Below are positions 1-7,958 of a DNA stretch of 64,000 nt, piece by piece. The stretch's first letter is position 1. Every line of letters starts with the position of its first letter. The notes under the pieces were generated by a model. It made no database searches. It was not told the origin of the DNA and worked only from the letters and a program-made list of their open reading frames with translations. Made by a program: the position numbers and the translations under genes. The DNA lies in contig NZ_JACXLD010000003.1 of assembly GCF_014705705.1 (NCBI RefSeq), forward strand, positions 186,001 to 250,000, given 5' to 3'. Source of the DNA: Spongiibacter pelagi. GTDB lineage: Bacteria > Pseudomonadota > Gammaproteobacteria > Pseudomonadales > Spongiibacteraceae.

Positions 1-1703
1 GGGAATAAGGCGGCGGCAATACTGACGGGGTCATCGCGCCAGCCGAGTGGGCCGAGATAGGGGAAGAAACCTTCTAAACCCGGCCCAAACAGGCCGAGGC
101 TGGTCGTGCTGCCAAACAAGGGGTTGGTCATTAAACGTTGCTCAATGGCCGCCATATCCGCCTCAGTTGTGCCCAGCGTGGAGTAGCGCAATTCTTCGGT
201 CATGCGATAGCCCACGGTTAACTCAAGTTGCTCGGTAATGTCATAAGAGGCTTGGGCAAAAAGCGCGAGGGATTCATTTTTTAAATCAAAATCAGACACC
301 ACTAAGGGCAATCCGACAAAGCCGACCAGTGGTACGGTGCCGCCGGGAGCGGGGCGCGTTGGTGCACTGCCCGCGGCAATCTCGGCCAGAGTTTGAGTGT
401 CGATACCGCGAATGACATTCGAGGTGCTGAAGTTTTCGGTATTGGTTTCGCGCATGGCAAAAAGGCCGGTGGTGTAGCGCAGGCGTTGATCAAAGGCGCT
501 GCCATTGATTTGCCATTCAAGGCTGTAGGAATCACGTTCGCTGTCTTCGGTATTGATATAGCTGGTCCACAGAGCGGGGCCGCCGTCGGGATCACTAGCT
601 TGAATCGGGCCTTCTTTCTCATCGCGAATACCCAGCACCAGCTTCATATTTACATCTTCACTGAGTTGCCACTCGGTGGTGGCGGCCAGCAAAATGGTAT
701 CCAAATCTTTGGTGAGCCGAGGGTTAGCGCCTTGGTTGGAGGTTAGATCGCCCAATACCGCGCGGGAGTTGGCGTCACAGTTTTCCTTAAACTTGGTTAA
801 ATTGCTGGGGTCAGTATCGCCGGGGTGTGCCACCCACAAACCTTCGTAATAGAGGGCTTTTTTATTGGGCAGGCTACAGTTGGTGCCGGTCATATTTTCG
901 CGAATTTTTCCTAAAAAGAATTGGGTGTCTAAGCTCCAGCTTGCGCTCGGTTCCCAGCGGGTTTGTAGCAAGAAGGCCTGACGGTCGTTGGTGGGGTTAT
1001 TGCTGCCTTGGCCAATGTTTTTGAAGTAGCCATCGTCCTTGGTGATATTGATGGCGGAGCGCACAAAGAAATGCTCGCTGACTGGAAAGTTGGCGCCCGC
1101 TTTTAAATGATGTTGCGCGTAATTGCCCACGCCAAAATCGACATAGGCATCGCGGCTATCGTCGGGTTTTTCCAGACTGACAACCATGGCGCCGCCGGTG
1201 GTGTTTTTGCCGAACAAGGTTCCCTGCGGACCGCGCAACACCTGAATACTACGAACATCTACCGTGTCGAGTAACTGCCCATCTGAGCGCGGTAGAAACA
1301 AGTCATCGAGATACACGCCAACGGTGGGATCAACCCGCGCAAAGCCGGTGCGCTCACCGATACCGCGAATATAAATCTGGTTGGCTTGGCCTTTACGAAT
1401 TTCCAAGCTGGGTACAGATTTAGTCAGTTCCTGAGTATTGGTAATGCCCCGTTCACGCAGTGCTTCGGCGCTGATCGCGGTAACCGCTATGGGCGTTTCC
1501 TGCATGCTTTCGCTGCGTTTACGGGCGGTAACAAAGACCTCTTCCAGCACGGCGCTAGACTTGCTTGCTGTCGATTCTGGCAGGGTTTTGGGCAGAGTTT
1601 CTGCCATGCTGGCCGTGGCCAGTAGTCCTGAGACAAGCAGAAGCACGGAGGCAAGCGGAAGCGGTTTCAAAACGGCATGACGAGTGATCAAGAGACACCT
1701 CAT
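1..1703 (-). CDS. TonB-dependent receptor, N-terminal part (truncated by window edge)
   Basis: Outer-membrane, TonB/ExbB/ExbD-energised import channel. The reading frame opens with ATG at 1703 and stays open to base 3, so the C-terminal part of the barrel lies outside the window. From the N-terminus I read a signal peptide with a Leu/Val-rich core ending near 'ATASMA', a TonB-box-like 'EEVFVTARKRSES', then the plug domain with 'IYIRGIGERTGF', 'VGVYLDDLFLPRS' and 'VLRGPQGTLFGKNTTGGA', followed by barrel sequence. Its plug lacks the 'N-x-G-x-EQSV' segment shared by the receptors at 7959 and 14541, so it belongs to another subgroup. The substrate cannot be told from sequence. A palindrome overlaps its probable promoter (1783-1826). 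Confidence 0.9.
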   Translation of the reverse strand, partial: MRCLLITRHAVLKPLPLASVLLLVSGLLATASMAETLPKTLPESTASKSSAVLEEVFVTARKRSESMQETPIAVTAISAEALRERGITNTQELTKSVPSLEIRKGQANQIYIRGIGERTGFARVDPTVGVYLDDLFLPRSDGQLLDTVDVRSIQVLRGPQGTLFGKNTTGGAMVVSLEKPDDSRDAYVDFGVGNYAQHHLKAGANFPVSEHFFVRSAINITKDDGYFKNIGQGSNNPTNDRQAFLLQTRWEPSASWSLDTQFFLGKIRENMTGTNCSLPNKKALYYEGLWVAHPGDTDPSNLTKFKENCDANSRAVLGDLTSNQGANPRLTKDLDTILLAATTEWQLSEDVNMKLVLGIRDEKEGPIQASDPDGGPALWTSYINTEDSERDSYSLEWQINGSAFDQRLRYTTGLFAMRETNTENFSTSNVIRGIDTQTLAEIAAGSAPTRPAPGGTVPLVGFVGLPLVVSDFDLKNESLALFAQASYDITEQLELTVGYRMTEELRYSTLGTTEADMAAIEQRLMTNPLFGSTTSLGLFGPGLEGFFPYLGPLGWRDDPVSIAAALF

Positions 1704-1782
1704 TTCTGGGCGGGTGATCTACCGCTGAGGAAGGTTCACCGCCATGATTATTGTTATGACTCAGAAACTGTATTTGTAACTT

Positions 1783-1826
1783 AGTATATTTTTACACCAT
1801 AGTGTAAAAATAACGCAAGTGTTATT
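1783..1826 (-). promoter_or_regulatory. Candidate promoter with two palindromes upstream of the TonB receptor
   Basis: A -10-like TATACT reads on the minus strand at 1783-1788. A perfect 11-bp inverted repeat (TATTTTTACAC, 4-base spacer CATA, GTGTAAAAATA) covers 1787-1812, in the space expected between -10 and -35. A second inverted repeat, AATAAC-N6-GTTATT, follows at 1809-1826. The first palindrome would occlude RNA polymerase if bound, as a repressor site would. It could also partly act as a weak hairpin after dbpA, but it is very AT-rich. The regulator is unknown. Confidence 0.5.
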
Positions 1827-1895
1827 GAGGAATCTTTAAAGACGAGAGAAGAAGCGCTGTTGCACTTCTATCTAGATGGGCGGGAATTTGTAGGT

Positions 1896-3281
1896 TTAGC
1901 CGATTTGCCGCAAACGGAAATTGCGGCCTTTCAATTTGCCTGTAGCCAGTTTGTTATAGGCTTTTTTGGCGCTATTTCTGGCGACCGCCAGATAGCTTTT
2001 AGTGTCAAAAATCTGAATCTTGCCAACGTCTTTGCCGGCAATACCGCCTTCACCAGTGAGTGCGCCCAAAATATCGCCGGGCCGCAGTTTCTGTTTTTTG
2101 CCGCCGTCAATTTGCAGCGTGACCATAGGCGGAGTCGGGGGCGCGGCATTGAGAATGGCTTTGCCCGGCAGCGGCAAGGCATCCATGATTGGATCAATTG
2201 AAAGATTCAGGGCGGCCACTTTATGGGCTTCGCGGTCGCTGAATAAAGTAAGCGCCAAGCCGGTTTGTCCGGCGCGCCCGGTACGGCCCACCCGGTGGGT
2301 ATGCACTTCTGGGTCATGGGCCACCTGATAGTTCAGCACCAGCTCGACGTTATCAATATCTAAGCCCCGAGCGGCAACATCGGTAGCGACCAAAACCGTG
2401 GCACTTTTATTGGCAAAGCGCACCAGCATTTCATCGCGATCGCGTTGTTCTAAGTCGCCGTGCAAGGCTAAAACACTGAAACCCCATTGCTGAAGTTGCT
2501 CGCTGACCTCTTTGACTTCTTGGCGGGTATTGCAAAACACCACCGCTGAAGAAGGTTGTTGTTCGAGTAATAAGCGTCGCAGTGCTTCACGGCGTTGCTC
2601 ATTGCTTTCCACTTTGTAAAAGCGCTCTGGAATACTTTGTGCGCTGTGGCTGGCATCTACCCGCACCATGACCGGCTTGTTTAAAACCCGTTTAGCCATG
2701 CTCTCTATGGTGTCGGGGTAGGTCGCGCTGAACAGCAGGGTTTGCCGTTTTGTCGGCAGTTTGGCAACGATCTTATTCAGGGTTTCTTCAAAGCCCATAT
2801 CCAACATGCGGTCGGCTTCATCGAGTACAAAGCAGCTAATGTCGGCGGTTTGTAGAGAGCCTTTGCGCAGGTGTTCTTCTACCCGGCCCGGTGTGCCCAC
2901 AATGATATGGGCGCCGTGTTCCAGCGAGCCCAGCTGTGGGCCAAACGCGGTGCCGCCGCACAGGGTTAAGACTTTGATATTGTGAATAGCACGGGTCAGA
3001 CGGCGAATCTCTACGGCGACTTGATCGACCAGCTCGCGGGTGGGGCACAATACCAGTGCCTGAACCCGAAAGCGTTTTACCTCTAGGTTGTTAAGTAGGC
3101 CCAGACCAAAAGCGGCGGTTTTACCGGAGCCGGTTTTCGCTTGAGCAATCACATCTCGGCCTTCCAATACCGGTGGCAGACTTTGGGTTTGAATGGGTGT
3201 CATATCCTGATAGCCGAGCGTGCTGAGGTTCTCGGTGAGTTCAGTGCGCAGATTCAATGTGGAAAAAGAGGTGTTACTCAT
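1896..3281 (-). CDS. dbpA: DEAD-box ATP-dependent RNA helicase DbpA
   Basis: 461 residues, close to the usual size of DbpA. This is an RNA helicase that acts in 50S ribosomal subunit assembly on a hairpin of 23S rRNA. Visible motifs: Q motif 'MTPIQTQ' (about 27-33), Walker A 'AKTGSGKT' (48-55), 'PTREL' (80-84), 'DEAD' (154-157), 'SAT' (185-187), 'ARGLDI' (about 304-309) and 'HRVGRTGR' (329-336). The tail from about 385 onward ('KLRPGDILGALTGEGG', 'VGKIQIFDTKSYLAV') is the DbpA-type RNA-binding domain, which separates it from RhlE/SrmB. Start ATG at 3281. It stands alone between the TonB receptor and efp, all on the minus strand. Confidence 0.95.
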   Translation of the reverse strand: MSNTSFSTLNLRTELTENLSTLGYQDMTPIQTQSLPPVLEGRDVIAQAKTGSGKTAAFGLGLLNNLEVKRFRVQALVLCPTRELVDQVAVEIRRLTRAIHNIKVLTLCGGTAFGPQLGSLEHGAHIIVGTPGRVEEHLRKGSLQTADISCFVLDEADRMLDMGFEETLNKIVAKLPTKRQTLLFSATYPDTIESMAKRVLNKPVMVRVDASHSAQSIPERFYKVESNEQRREALRRLLLEQQPSSAVVFCNTRQEVKEVSEQLQQWGFSVLALHGDLEQRDRDEMLVRFANKSATVLVATDVAARGLDIDNVELVLNYQVAHDPEVHTHRVGRTGRAGQTGLALTLFSDREAHKVAALNLSIDPIMDALPLPGKAILNAAPPTPPMVTLQIDGGKKQKLRPGDILGALTGEGGIAGKDVGKIQIFDTKSYLAVARNSAKKAYNKLATGKLKGRNFRLRQIG

Positions 3282-3409
3282 AAGGGGCGGCGTTCAGGTT
3301 GGAGGGGAGTTGTAGGGTGGTGGCTATTCTAACAGTGATCGCGGAAAAGGCGTGCAGCAATCCCGGCAATACGACCAGTTATTAAAAAACTTAGATTAGA
3401 AATGGAATC

Positions 3410-3441
3410 ACCATCGCCTACTCAAGCGAGCTGGCGATGGT
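3410..3441. other. Inverted repeat between efp and dbpA
   Basis: Nine-base perfect arms ACCATCGCC (3410-3418) and GGCGATGGT (3433-3441) with a 14-base loop, just beyond the efp stop codon. There is no U-tract on either strand, so a Rho-independent terminator is not well supported. It may stabilise the efp transcript 3' end. Confidence 0.4.
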
Positions 3442-3466
3442 TTGTTCGAATAGTTAAGGCTGATGC

Positions 3467-4039
3467 TTAGGCGGGTGCTTTAGCGCGGCATTTGTATTCG
3501 CCGGTGCGGGTATCGATTTCGATCCAGTCATCAATCTCACAGAAGTCGGCAACTTTTACTTCAGTGCCGTTGCTCAGCTTGGCGGGTTTCATTACCTTGC
3601 CAGAAGTATCGCCACGGGCAGAGCCTTCGGTGTAAGTGATCTGACGAACGATGGTCGTCGGCAGGTCAACGGAAATCACTTTGCCCTCAAAGAAAACCGC
3701 TTCGCAGATATCGGTCATGCCATCCACAATATAGGGCAGCACGCTTTCAATATCGTCGGCGTTCAGTTCGTATTGGTTGAAGTTGTCGTCCATAAATACG
3801 TAGGTGGTATCCATGGAGTAGGAGTAAGTTACGGCAACTTTTTCAAGAATAACAGGCTCAACTTTGTCGTCGGCTTTGAACACAGTTTCAGTGGTGGAAC
3901 CACTGAGCAGGTTCTTGAGTTTCATCTTAACAATCGCGCTGTTGCGACCGGATTTGGTGAACTCAGCCTTCTGAACCATCCAGGGCTGACCGTCAATCAG
4001 CATCACGCTGTTGGCTTTCATTTCTTGTGCGGTTTTCAT
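3467..4039 (-). CDS. efp: Translation elongation factor P, arginine (EarP) type
   Basis: 190 residues. EF-P binds ribosomes stalled on polyproline and promotes peptide bond formation. The N-terminal KOW-like domain carries the modification loop 'SGRNSA', with Arg at position 32. Pseudomonas-type EF-P has this Arg, while the E. coli type has Lys34 modified by EpmA/B. Arg32 in this subgroup is rhamnosylated by EarP, and an EarP gene lies immediately upstream on the same strand (54-base gap), which supports the assignment. The C-terminal OB domain is seen at '[16 protein letters not shown]'. Start ATG at 4039. Confidence 0.97.
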   Translation of the reverse strand: MKTAQEMKANSVMLIDGQPWMVQKAEFTKSGRNSAIVKMKLKNLLSGSTTETVFKADDKVEPVILEKVAVTYSYSMDTTYVFMDDNFNQYELNADDIESVLPYIVDGMTDICEAVFFEGKVISVDLPTTIVRQITYTEGSARGDTSGKVMKPAKLSNGTEVKVADFCEIDDWIEIDTRTGEYKCRAKAPA

Positions 4040-4093
4040 ATTGGAATCCGAAAAAGGAAAATAGGGATGCCAGCCGCGTGAGGTGGCCGCGCA

Positions 4094-5263
4094 TCATAAC
4101 CAGTTTCGGTAAAAACGCCAAAGTGATTCTGCAAGATTTTTTTGCTGGCTTAGATCGGTGCACCAATTTGAGGCGTGGGCGCGGTTGGTGGCGCTCAATA
4201 AAAACTCCAGCCAGCCCTTGTGTGGCGGGGCCTCGGCGGAATTCCAAGCCATTGAAATTGAACGATATTGAGCCGCATTTTCGGCTGTCATTGTGCGGGT
4301 ATAATGGCTTAAAAAAGCCTCTAACTTGATCAGATGGGCGGCTTCCGCTTGGGGGTAGATATGCCAAAGCATGGGCTGGCCAGCCCACTGCGCGCGAACA
4401 AACGAATCTTCACCGCGAACCAGATTTAGCTCGCAGCTCCAAAGCAATTGGTCGTATTCCTGTTGGCTAATAAAGGGAATGGCTTGAATACATAATTGCC
4501 CTTTTTGATACCGCTCACCTACGTTTAATTTTTGCTGCGCAAGATACTTGGCTACCGCTTGGGAAATGAGCCCTTGGGGGATCAGTAAATGACAGCGCTG
4601 CGTGCCATTCGCTAATTCATCCAGCCACAACGGTAAGGCGGTATTGGGATAAGTAAATAGGGAAACTAATACGGCTTGGTTTGTTTGGTGAACGCCCAAG
4701 CTGGCCAAAAACTGTTGCTTGGCCCCGCCCTTGCTTTGAAAGCGGCGGCGCTGTTCGATTAAATTTTCTTCTCGCAGCAAACCACCGGTTTTGTCAGTAA
4801 AGCCGGGAAAGAAAAACGTTTTCTTTAAGCCATTGGTTTGCGGAGAGGGCAATAAATGGCAGCTCTCTACCCAATCCTCAGCGCTTAAATATTCAAGGTT
4901 TAACCATAGCGGTGCCTGTTCTCGCTCGCTCATGGCCTTGAGGTAGGTGGCGGGTAAGTCGCAGCCAAATGCTTCTATCACCACATCGGCGGTTTGCTCT
5001 GCCGTGGTTTGCGGCCAGTGTTCGGGCCATGTGTGGATGGCCACGTTTTCAAATTGCGCTTGTTCGTTTAGGAATGTGACGCTTGGGCAGATGGCTAGAA
5101 AGGCTTCAGGTTTGTCTACCCAAAGCCGAATAGCTAAAGAGTATTCATTGGCCAGTTGTCGGGCCAGACGCCAGCAAATCCCGATATCGCCGAAGTTGTC
5201 GACAACACAGCAAAATATGTCCCAGCGGGGAGGGATGTTTATTGTTGTTGGGTTGCTAGGCAC
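4094..5263 (-). CDS. earP: EF-P arginine rhamnosyltransferase EarP
   Basis: 389 residues, a GT-B inverting glycosyltransferase (formerly DUF2331) that moves rhamnose from dTDP-L-rhamnose to Arg32 of EF-P. The N-terminal 'VVDNFGDIGICWRLARQL' contains Asp22 and Asp26. The C-terminal domain has 'LVRGEDSFVRAQWAG' with Glu285 and 'LWHIYPQ'. These correspond to the catalytic Asp/Asp/Glu and nucleotide-sugar residues known for pseudomonad EarP. It is transcribed just ahead of efp, its substrate gene, and the stop of the AraC gene is 20 bases upstream, so all three could share a transcript. No rhamnose biosynthesis genes lie in the window. Confidence 0.95.
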   Translation of the reverse strand: MPSNPTTINIPPRWDIFCCVVDNFGDIGICWRLARQLANEYSLAIRLWVDKPEAFLAICPSVTFLNEQAQFENVAIHTWPEHWPQTTAEQTADVVIEAFGCDLPATYLKAMSEREQAPLWLNLEYLSAEDWVESCHLLPSPQTNGLKKTFFFPGFTDKTGGLLREENLIEQRRRFQSKGGAKQQFLASLGVHQTNQAVLVSLFTYPNTALPLWLDELANGTQRCHLLIPQGLISQAVAKYLAQQKLNVGERYQKGQLCIQAIPFISQQEYDQLLWSCELNLVRGEDSFVRAQWAGQPMLWHIYPQAEAAHLIKLEAFLSHYTRTMTAENAAQYRSISMAWNSAEAPPHKGWLEFLLSATNRAHASNWCTDLSQQKNLAESLWRFYRNWL

Positions 5264-5283
5264 TGGCTTGCTTCTTCACCGTT

Positions 5284-6351
5284 TTATTTGGCGTGGCCAA
5301 ATTCAGAGCGCCAGTGGCCGGGTGTGTAACCTGTCCAGCTTTTAAAAGCGGCGCGAAAGTTCGCCGTTTCTTGGTAGCCTAATTTCCCCGCAATCAGGGT
5401 GATTGGCATGGCGCTATTGCTTAGATAAAACTTAGCCATTTCTTCGCGTGCTTGTTTCAATAAATCGCGAAAGCTTGCATCGCTTGCTGCTAGTGTTCTA
5501 CGTAATGTGCGTTCACTCATATTCAATGATCGAGCAATATCCAGCGCATTGGGGCTTTGCGCCAGCTTGCTGCGAATTTGAGAAATCACCCTTTCTGGCA
5601 GGTCGCTAATATCACCTTTTTGCTCCATTGCCAGTTCGCATTGTTCGATGGCTACCGCACGGTTGGTTCTGTTTGCCGTCAGCAATGGCAAGTCAGCGAC
5701 ATGGCTAGGGAAATAAATAAGATTTCGCGGACTGTTGTCATAGATTTCATCCGCAATAATATTTTGATAACGCGCCCAGTAAGTGGGTTTGGTAAAGGCG
5801 ATATCGGCGCGTACGGGTTTAATAGCTTGGCCGGTCAGAAATTGAATTGAGGGAATTAATGTTGAAAGTAGGATTTCGACAATGATGCTGTTTAAGTTCT
5901 GAAAGTGGGAGCGTGTATCAAATTCAACAATAAAGCCGTCGTCTGTATCAAAACATGAGAATTTGACTAAGGGAAATGCCAGCGTTGAATAGCGTGACAT
6001 AAGCTGTGTGGTATCTCTGACATTTTCGCAATTCACCAAGGCCTGACTTAGTGTGCCGAAACCGGTGATATTGATATTGCGCCCCAATTCAAAACCAAAG
6101 CTGGGCTCGCCATATTGGGACTTGGCCGCAAGGATAAATTGCTGGAATTGAGCTTCGCTGACCGAATCCAGAATGGGATTAAAATTTTCCTTGGCTAGCG
6201 AGGCCGCTTGCCATAAAGGTAAAGATTCGAAGCCGTTCTCCTCGAGGAATTTCTCCGCGTAAGACAGGAAGTAGCCGGGTATGCGCAGCGGCGATTCTTG
6301 TCGTGCTGTGGCGGTGGTTTTGCTTGCGGTCATTGCTTTGGGTGCCGACAT
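5284..6351 (-). CDS. AraC family transcriptional regulator (arabinose-binding-domain type), divergent to P450
   Basis: 355 residues. The N-terminal two thirds resemble the ligand-binding domain of the OruR/ArgR-like AraC group; the C-terminus holds two helix-turn-helix units ('ALDIARSLNMSERTLRR' and 'ITLIAGKLGYQETANFRAA') ending in 'GYTPGHWRSEF'. It is divergent from the cytochrome P450 gene with 133 bases between start codons, so it is the obvious candidate regulator of the P450 and the following receptor/DUF3604 genes. It sits directly ahead of earP-efp on its own strand, probably a chance junction between accessory and core genes. The ligand is unknown. Confidence 0.88.
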   Translation of the reverse strand: MSAPKAMTASKTTATARQESPLRIPGYFLSYAEKFLEENGFESLPLWQAASLAKENFNPILDSVSEAQFQQFILAAKSQYGEPSFGFELGRNINITGFGTLSQALVNCENVRDTTQLMSRYSTLAFPLVKFSCFDTDDGFIVEFDTRSHFQNLNSIIVEILLSTLIPSIQFLTGQAIKPVRADIAFTKPTYWARYQNIIADEIYDNSPRNLIYFPSHVADLPLLTANRTNRAVAIEQCELAMEQKGDISDLPERVISQIRSKLAQSPNALDIARSLNMSERTLRRTLAASDASFRDLLKQAREEMAKFYLSNSAMPITLIAGKLGYQETANFRAAFKSWTGYTPGHWRSEFGHAK

Positions 6352-6484
6352 GAAGGGTATGGAGGAGTCGTTTTTATCATTGAGTTTGGCCGAAAATCAC
6401 CCCTTTGTAACCGATTCTAGTATAGGCGCTGAGGAAACCGCAATAGATAATCTGACAAGCTTCCACCATTGAGAGGAGAGCGTT

Positions 6485-7903
6485 TTGGAACAGGCAACAT
6501 ATAATAATAAGCCCACTATTTCTGATGCCTTGTCGGCCTATGATCTAGGCGCAATAAGAAAATATCAGCGCAACCTGAGCGCACCGGATCTGGCGCATGT
6601 GCCCGGTGATTACGGTATGCCGTTTTTAGGGCATACCTATTGGTTTTTGACCAATCTTCACGGCTGGCTTGAAACCCAATATCAAAAGCATGGCCCGGTT
6701 TTTAAGATGAAAGATCCGCGCGGCGAGATGGTCTTATTGCTTGGGCCGCAGGCGAACGAGCTGGTTTTTCAGAACGATAATAAGGTCTTCTCAAATTTTC
6801 TGGCTTGGGATCAGGCCTTTGATCAATTGTTTGATAATAATCTTCTTGAACGCGACTTCAGCGATCACAAGGTACAGCGCAAGATTTTACAGCAGGCGTT
6901 TAAACGCCAAGCAATAGAAGGGCATATGGGCCTGATGGAGCCCTTGCTGCGCAATGGCATCAGTAAGCTGCAGAGCGGTCGAGAAATAAAGGCGATGGAT
7001 TTTGTAAAATCGCTGCTGTTAAACACCGGTGCGCAAGTCTTTCTGGGAATGGAAGTTGGTGGCAAGGCCGATAAACTCAATGCGGCATTTGAGCGCGTTG
7101 TGGCGGGCACTATTGACCCTATTCGCAGCAAGGCGCTGTGGTTTTCACCCTTTGCTCGTGGCGTGCGGGCAAGAGCGTATTTATCAAATTACATTTTGCA
7201 GGCGATACCGGCGCGCCGCTCAGGAGCTGGCCAAGACTTTTTCTCTCAGTTTTGTCAGATGAAAGATGAGCAGGGCAAGTTCTTCTCGGCTGAAGAAGTG
7301 CGCGATCATATTCTGTTTTTATTGTTTGCCGCGCATGACACCACTACCAGTGCGTTAAGCAGCACGCTGTATTCTCTGGCGGCTCATCCCGAGTGGCAGG
7401 AAGCATTGCGGGAAGAGATAAACGCTTTGAATATCGAGAGCTTGGGCTTTGATGACGTCGATAAACTCGAAAAAATGGGCTTGGTACTGCAAGAGTCGCT
7501 GCGCATGTATCCGCCCTTGTCGATGATGCCACGCTTTGCGTTACACGATTTTGAATTTAATGGCTACCGTATTCCCGCCGGGACGCTGGTCGCGATTTCA
7601 TCGGTGTTCACCCACTATATGAAAGAATATTGGAGCCAGCCTGAAACCTTTGATCCCTATCGCTTCTCGCCAGAAAGGGCGGAGCAAAAAGGACATTTTT
7701 ATCAATATATTCCCTTTGGGGGCGGATCGCATAAATGTCTTGGGCTGCATTTCGCCCAGATACAAGCCAAAATGTTTCTGTTTCACCTGCTCAAAAATTT
7801 TCGAGTAGAGAAGAATAAAAAAATGACCTTATATAAATACAATAATGTTCCATTGACGTTTCCATCTGATCGATTGCCGTTGAGTTTTACCCGATTAAAT
7901 TAA
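6485..7903 (+). CDS. Cytochrome P450 (CYP51/CYP120-like class)
   Basis: 472 residues, soluble haem-thiolate monooxygenase. Motifs: proline-rich start 'GDYGMPFLGHTYWFL', I-helix 'FAAHDTTTSALSSTLYSLA' (oxygen activation), K-helix 'ESLRMYPP', 'FDPYRFSPER', and the haem loop 'PFGGGSHKCLG' with Cys418 as fifth ligand. The overall pattern resembles P450s acting on terpenoid, retinoid or sterol-like molecules, but the substrate cannot be fixed. The start is TTG at 6485, chosen because 'GAGGAGAG' lies at 6473-6480 and no upstream ATG fits. No ferredoxin or reductase gene is nearby. The TonB receptor starts 55 bases downstream on the same strand, so P450, receptor and DUF3604 probably form one unit. 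Confidence 0.93.
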   Translation: MEQATYNNKPTISDALSAYDLGAIRKYQRNLSAPDLAHVPGDYGMPFLGHTYWFLTNLHGWLETQYQKHGPVFKMKDPRGEMVLLLGPQANELVFQNDNKVFSNFLAWDQAFDQLFDNNLLERDFSDHKVQRKILQQAFKRQAIEGHMGLMEPLLRNGISKLQSGREIKAMDFVKSLLLNTGAQVFLGMEVGGKADKLNAAFERVVAGTIDPIRSKALWFSPFARGVRARAYLSNYILQAIPARRSGAGQDFFSQFCQMKDEQGKFFSAEEVRDHILFLLFAAHDTTTSALSSTLYSLAAHPEWQEALREEINALNIESLGFDDVDKLEKMGLVLQESLRMYPPLSMMPRFALHDFEFNGYRIPAGTLVAISSVFTHYMKEYWSQPETFDPYRFSPERAEQKGHFYQYIPFGGGSHKCLGLHFAQIQAKMFLFHLLKNFRVEKNKKMTLYKYNNVPLTFPSDRLPLSFTRLN

Positions 7904-7958
7904 GTCGATGAAAAAGGCCTAGCCAAAATATAAAAATAAAATTGGGAGTAGTGGATTG

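Noticed and set aside
3410-3441. Strong terminator after efp
   Set aside because: The stem is good but there is no T-run on either strand, so it is listed only as an inverted repeat.
6485-7903. P450 as part of a self-sufficient or three-component system
   Set aside because: No fused reductase domain and no ferredoxin or ferredoxin reductase gene in the window.
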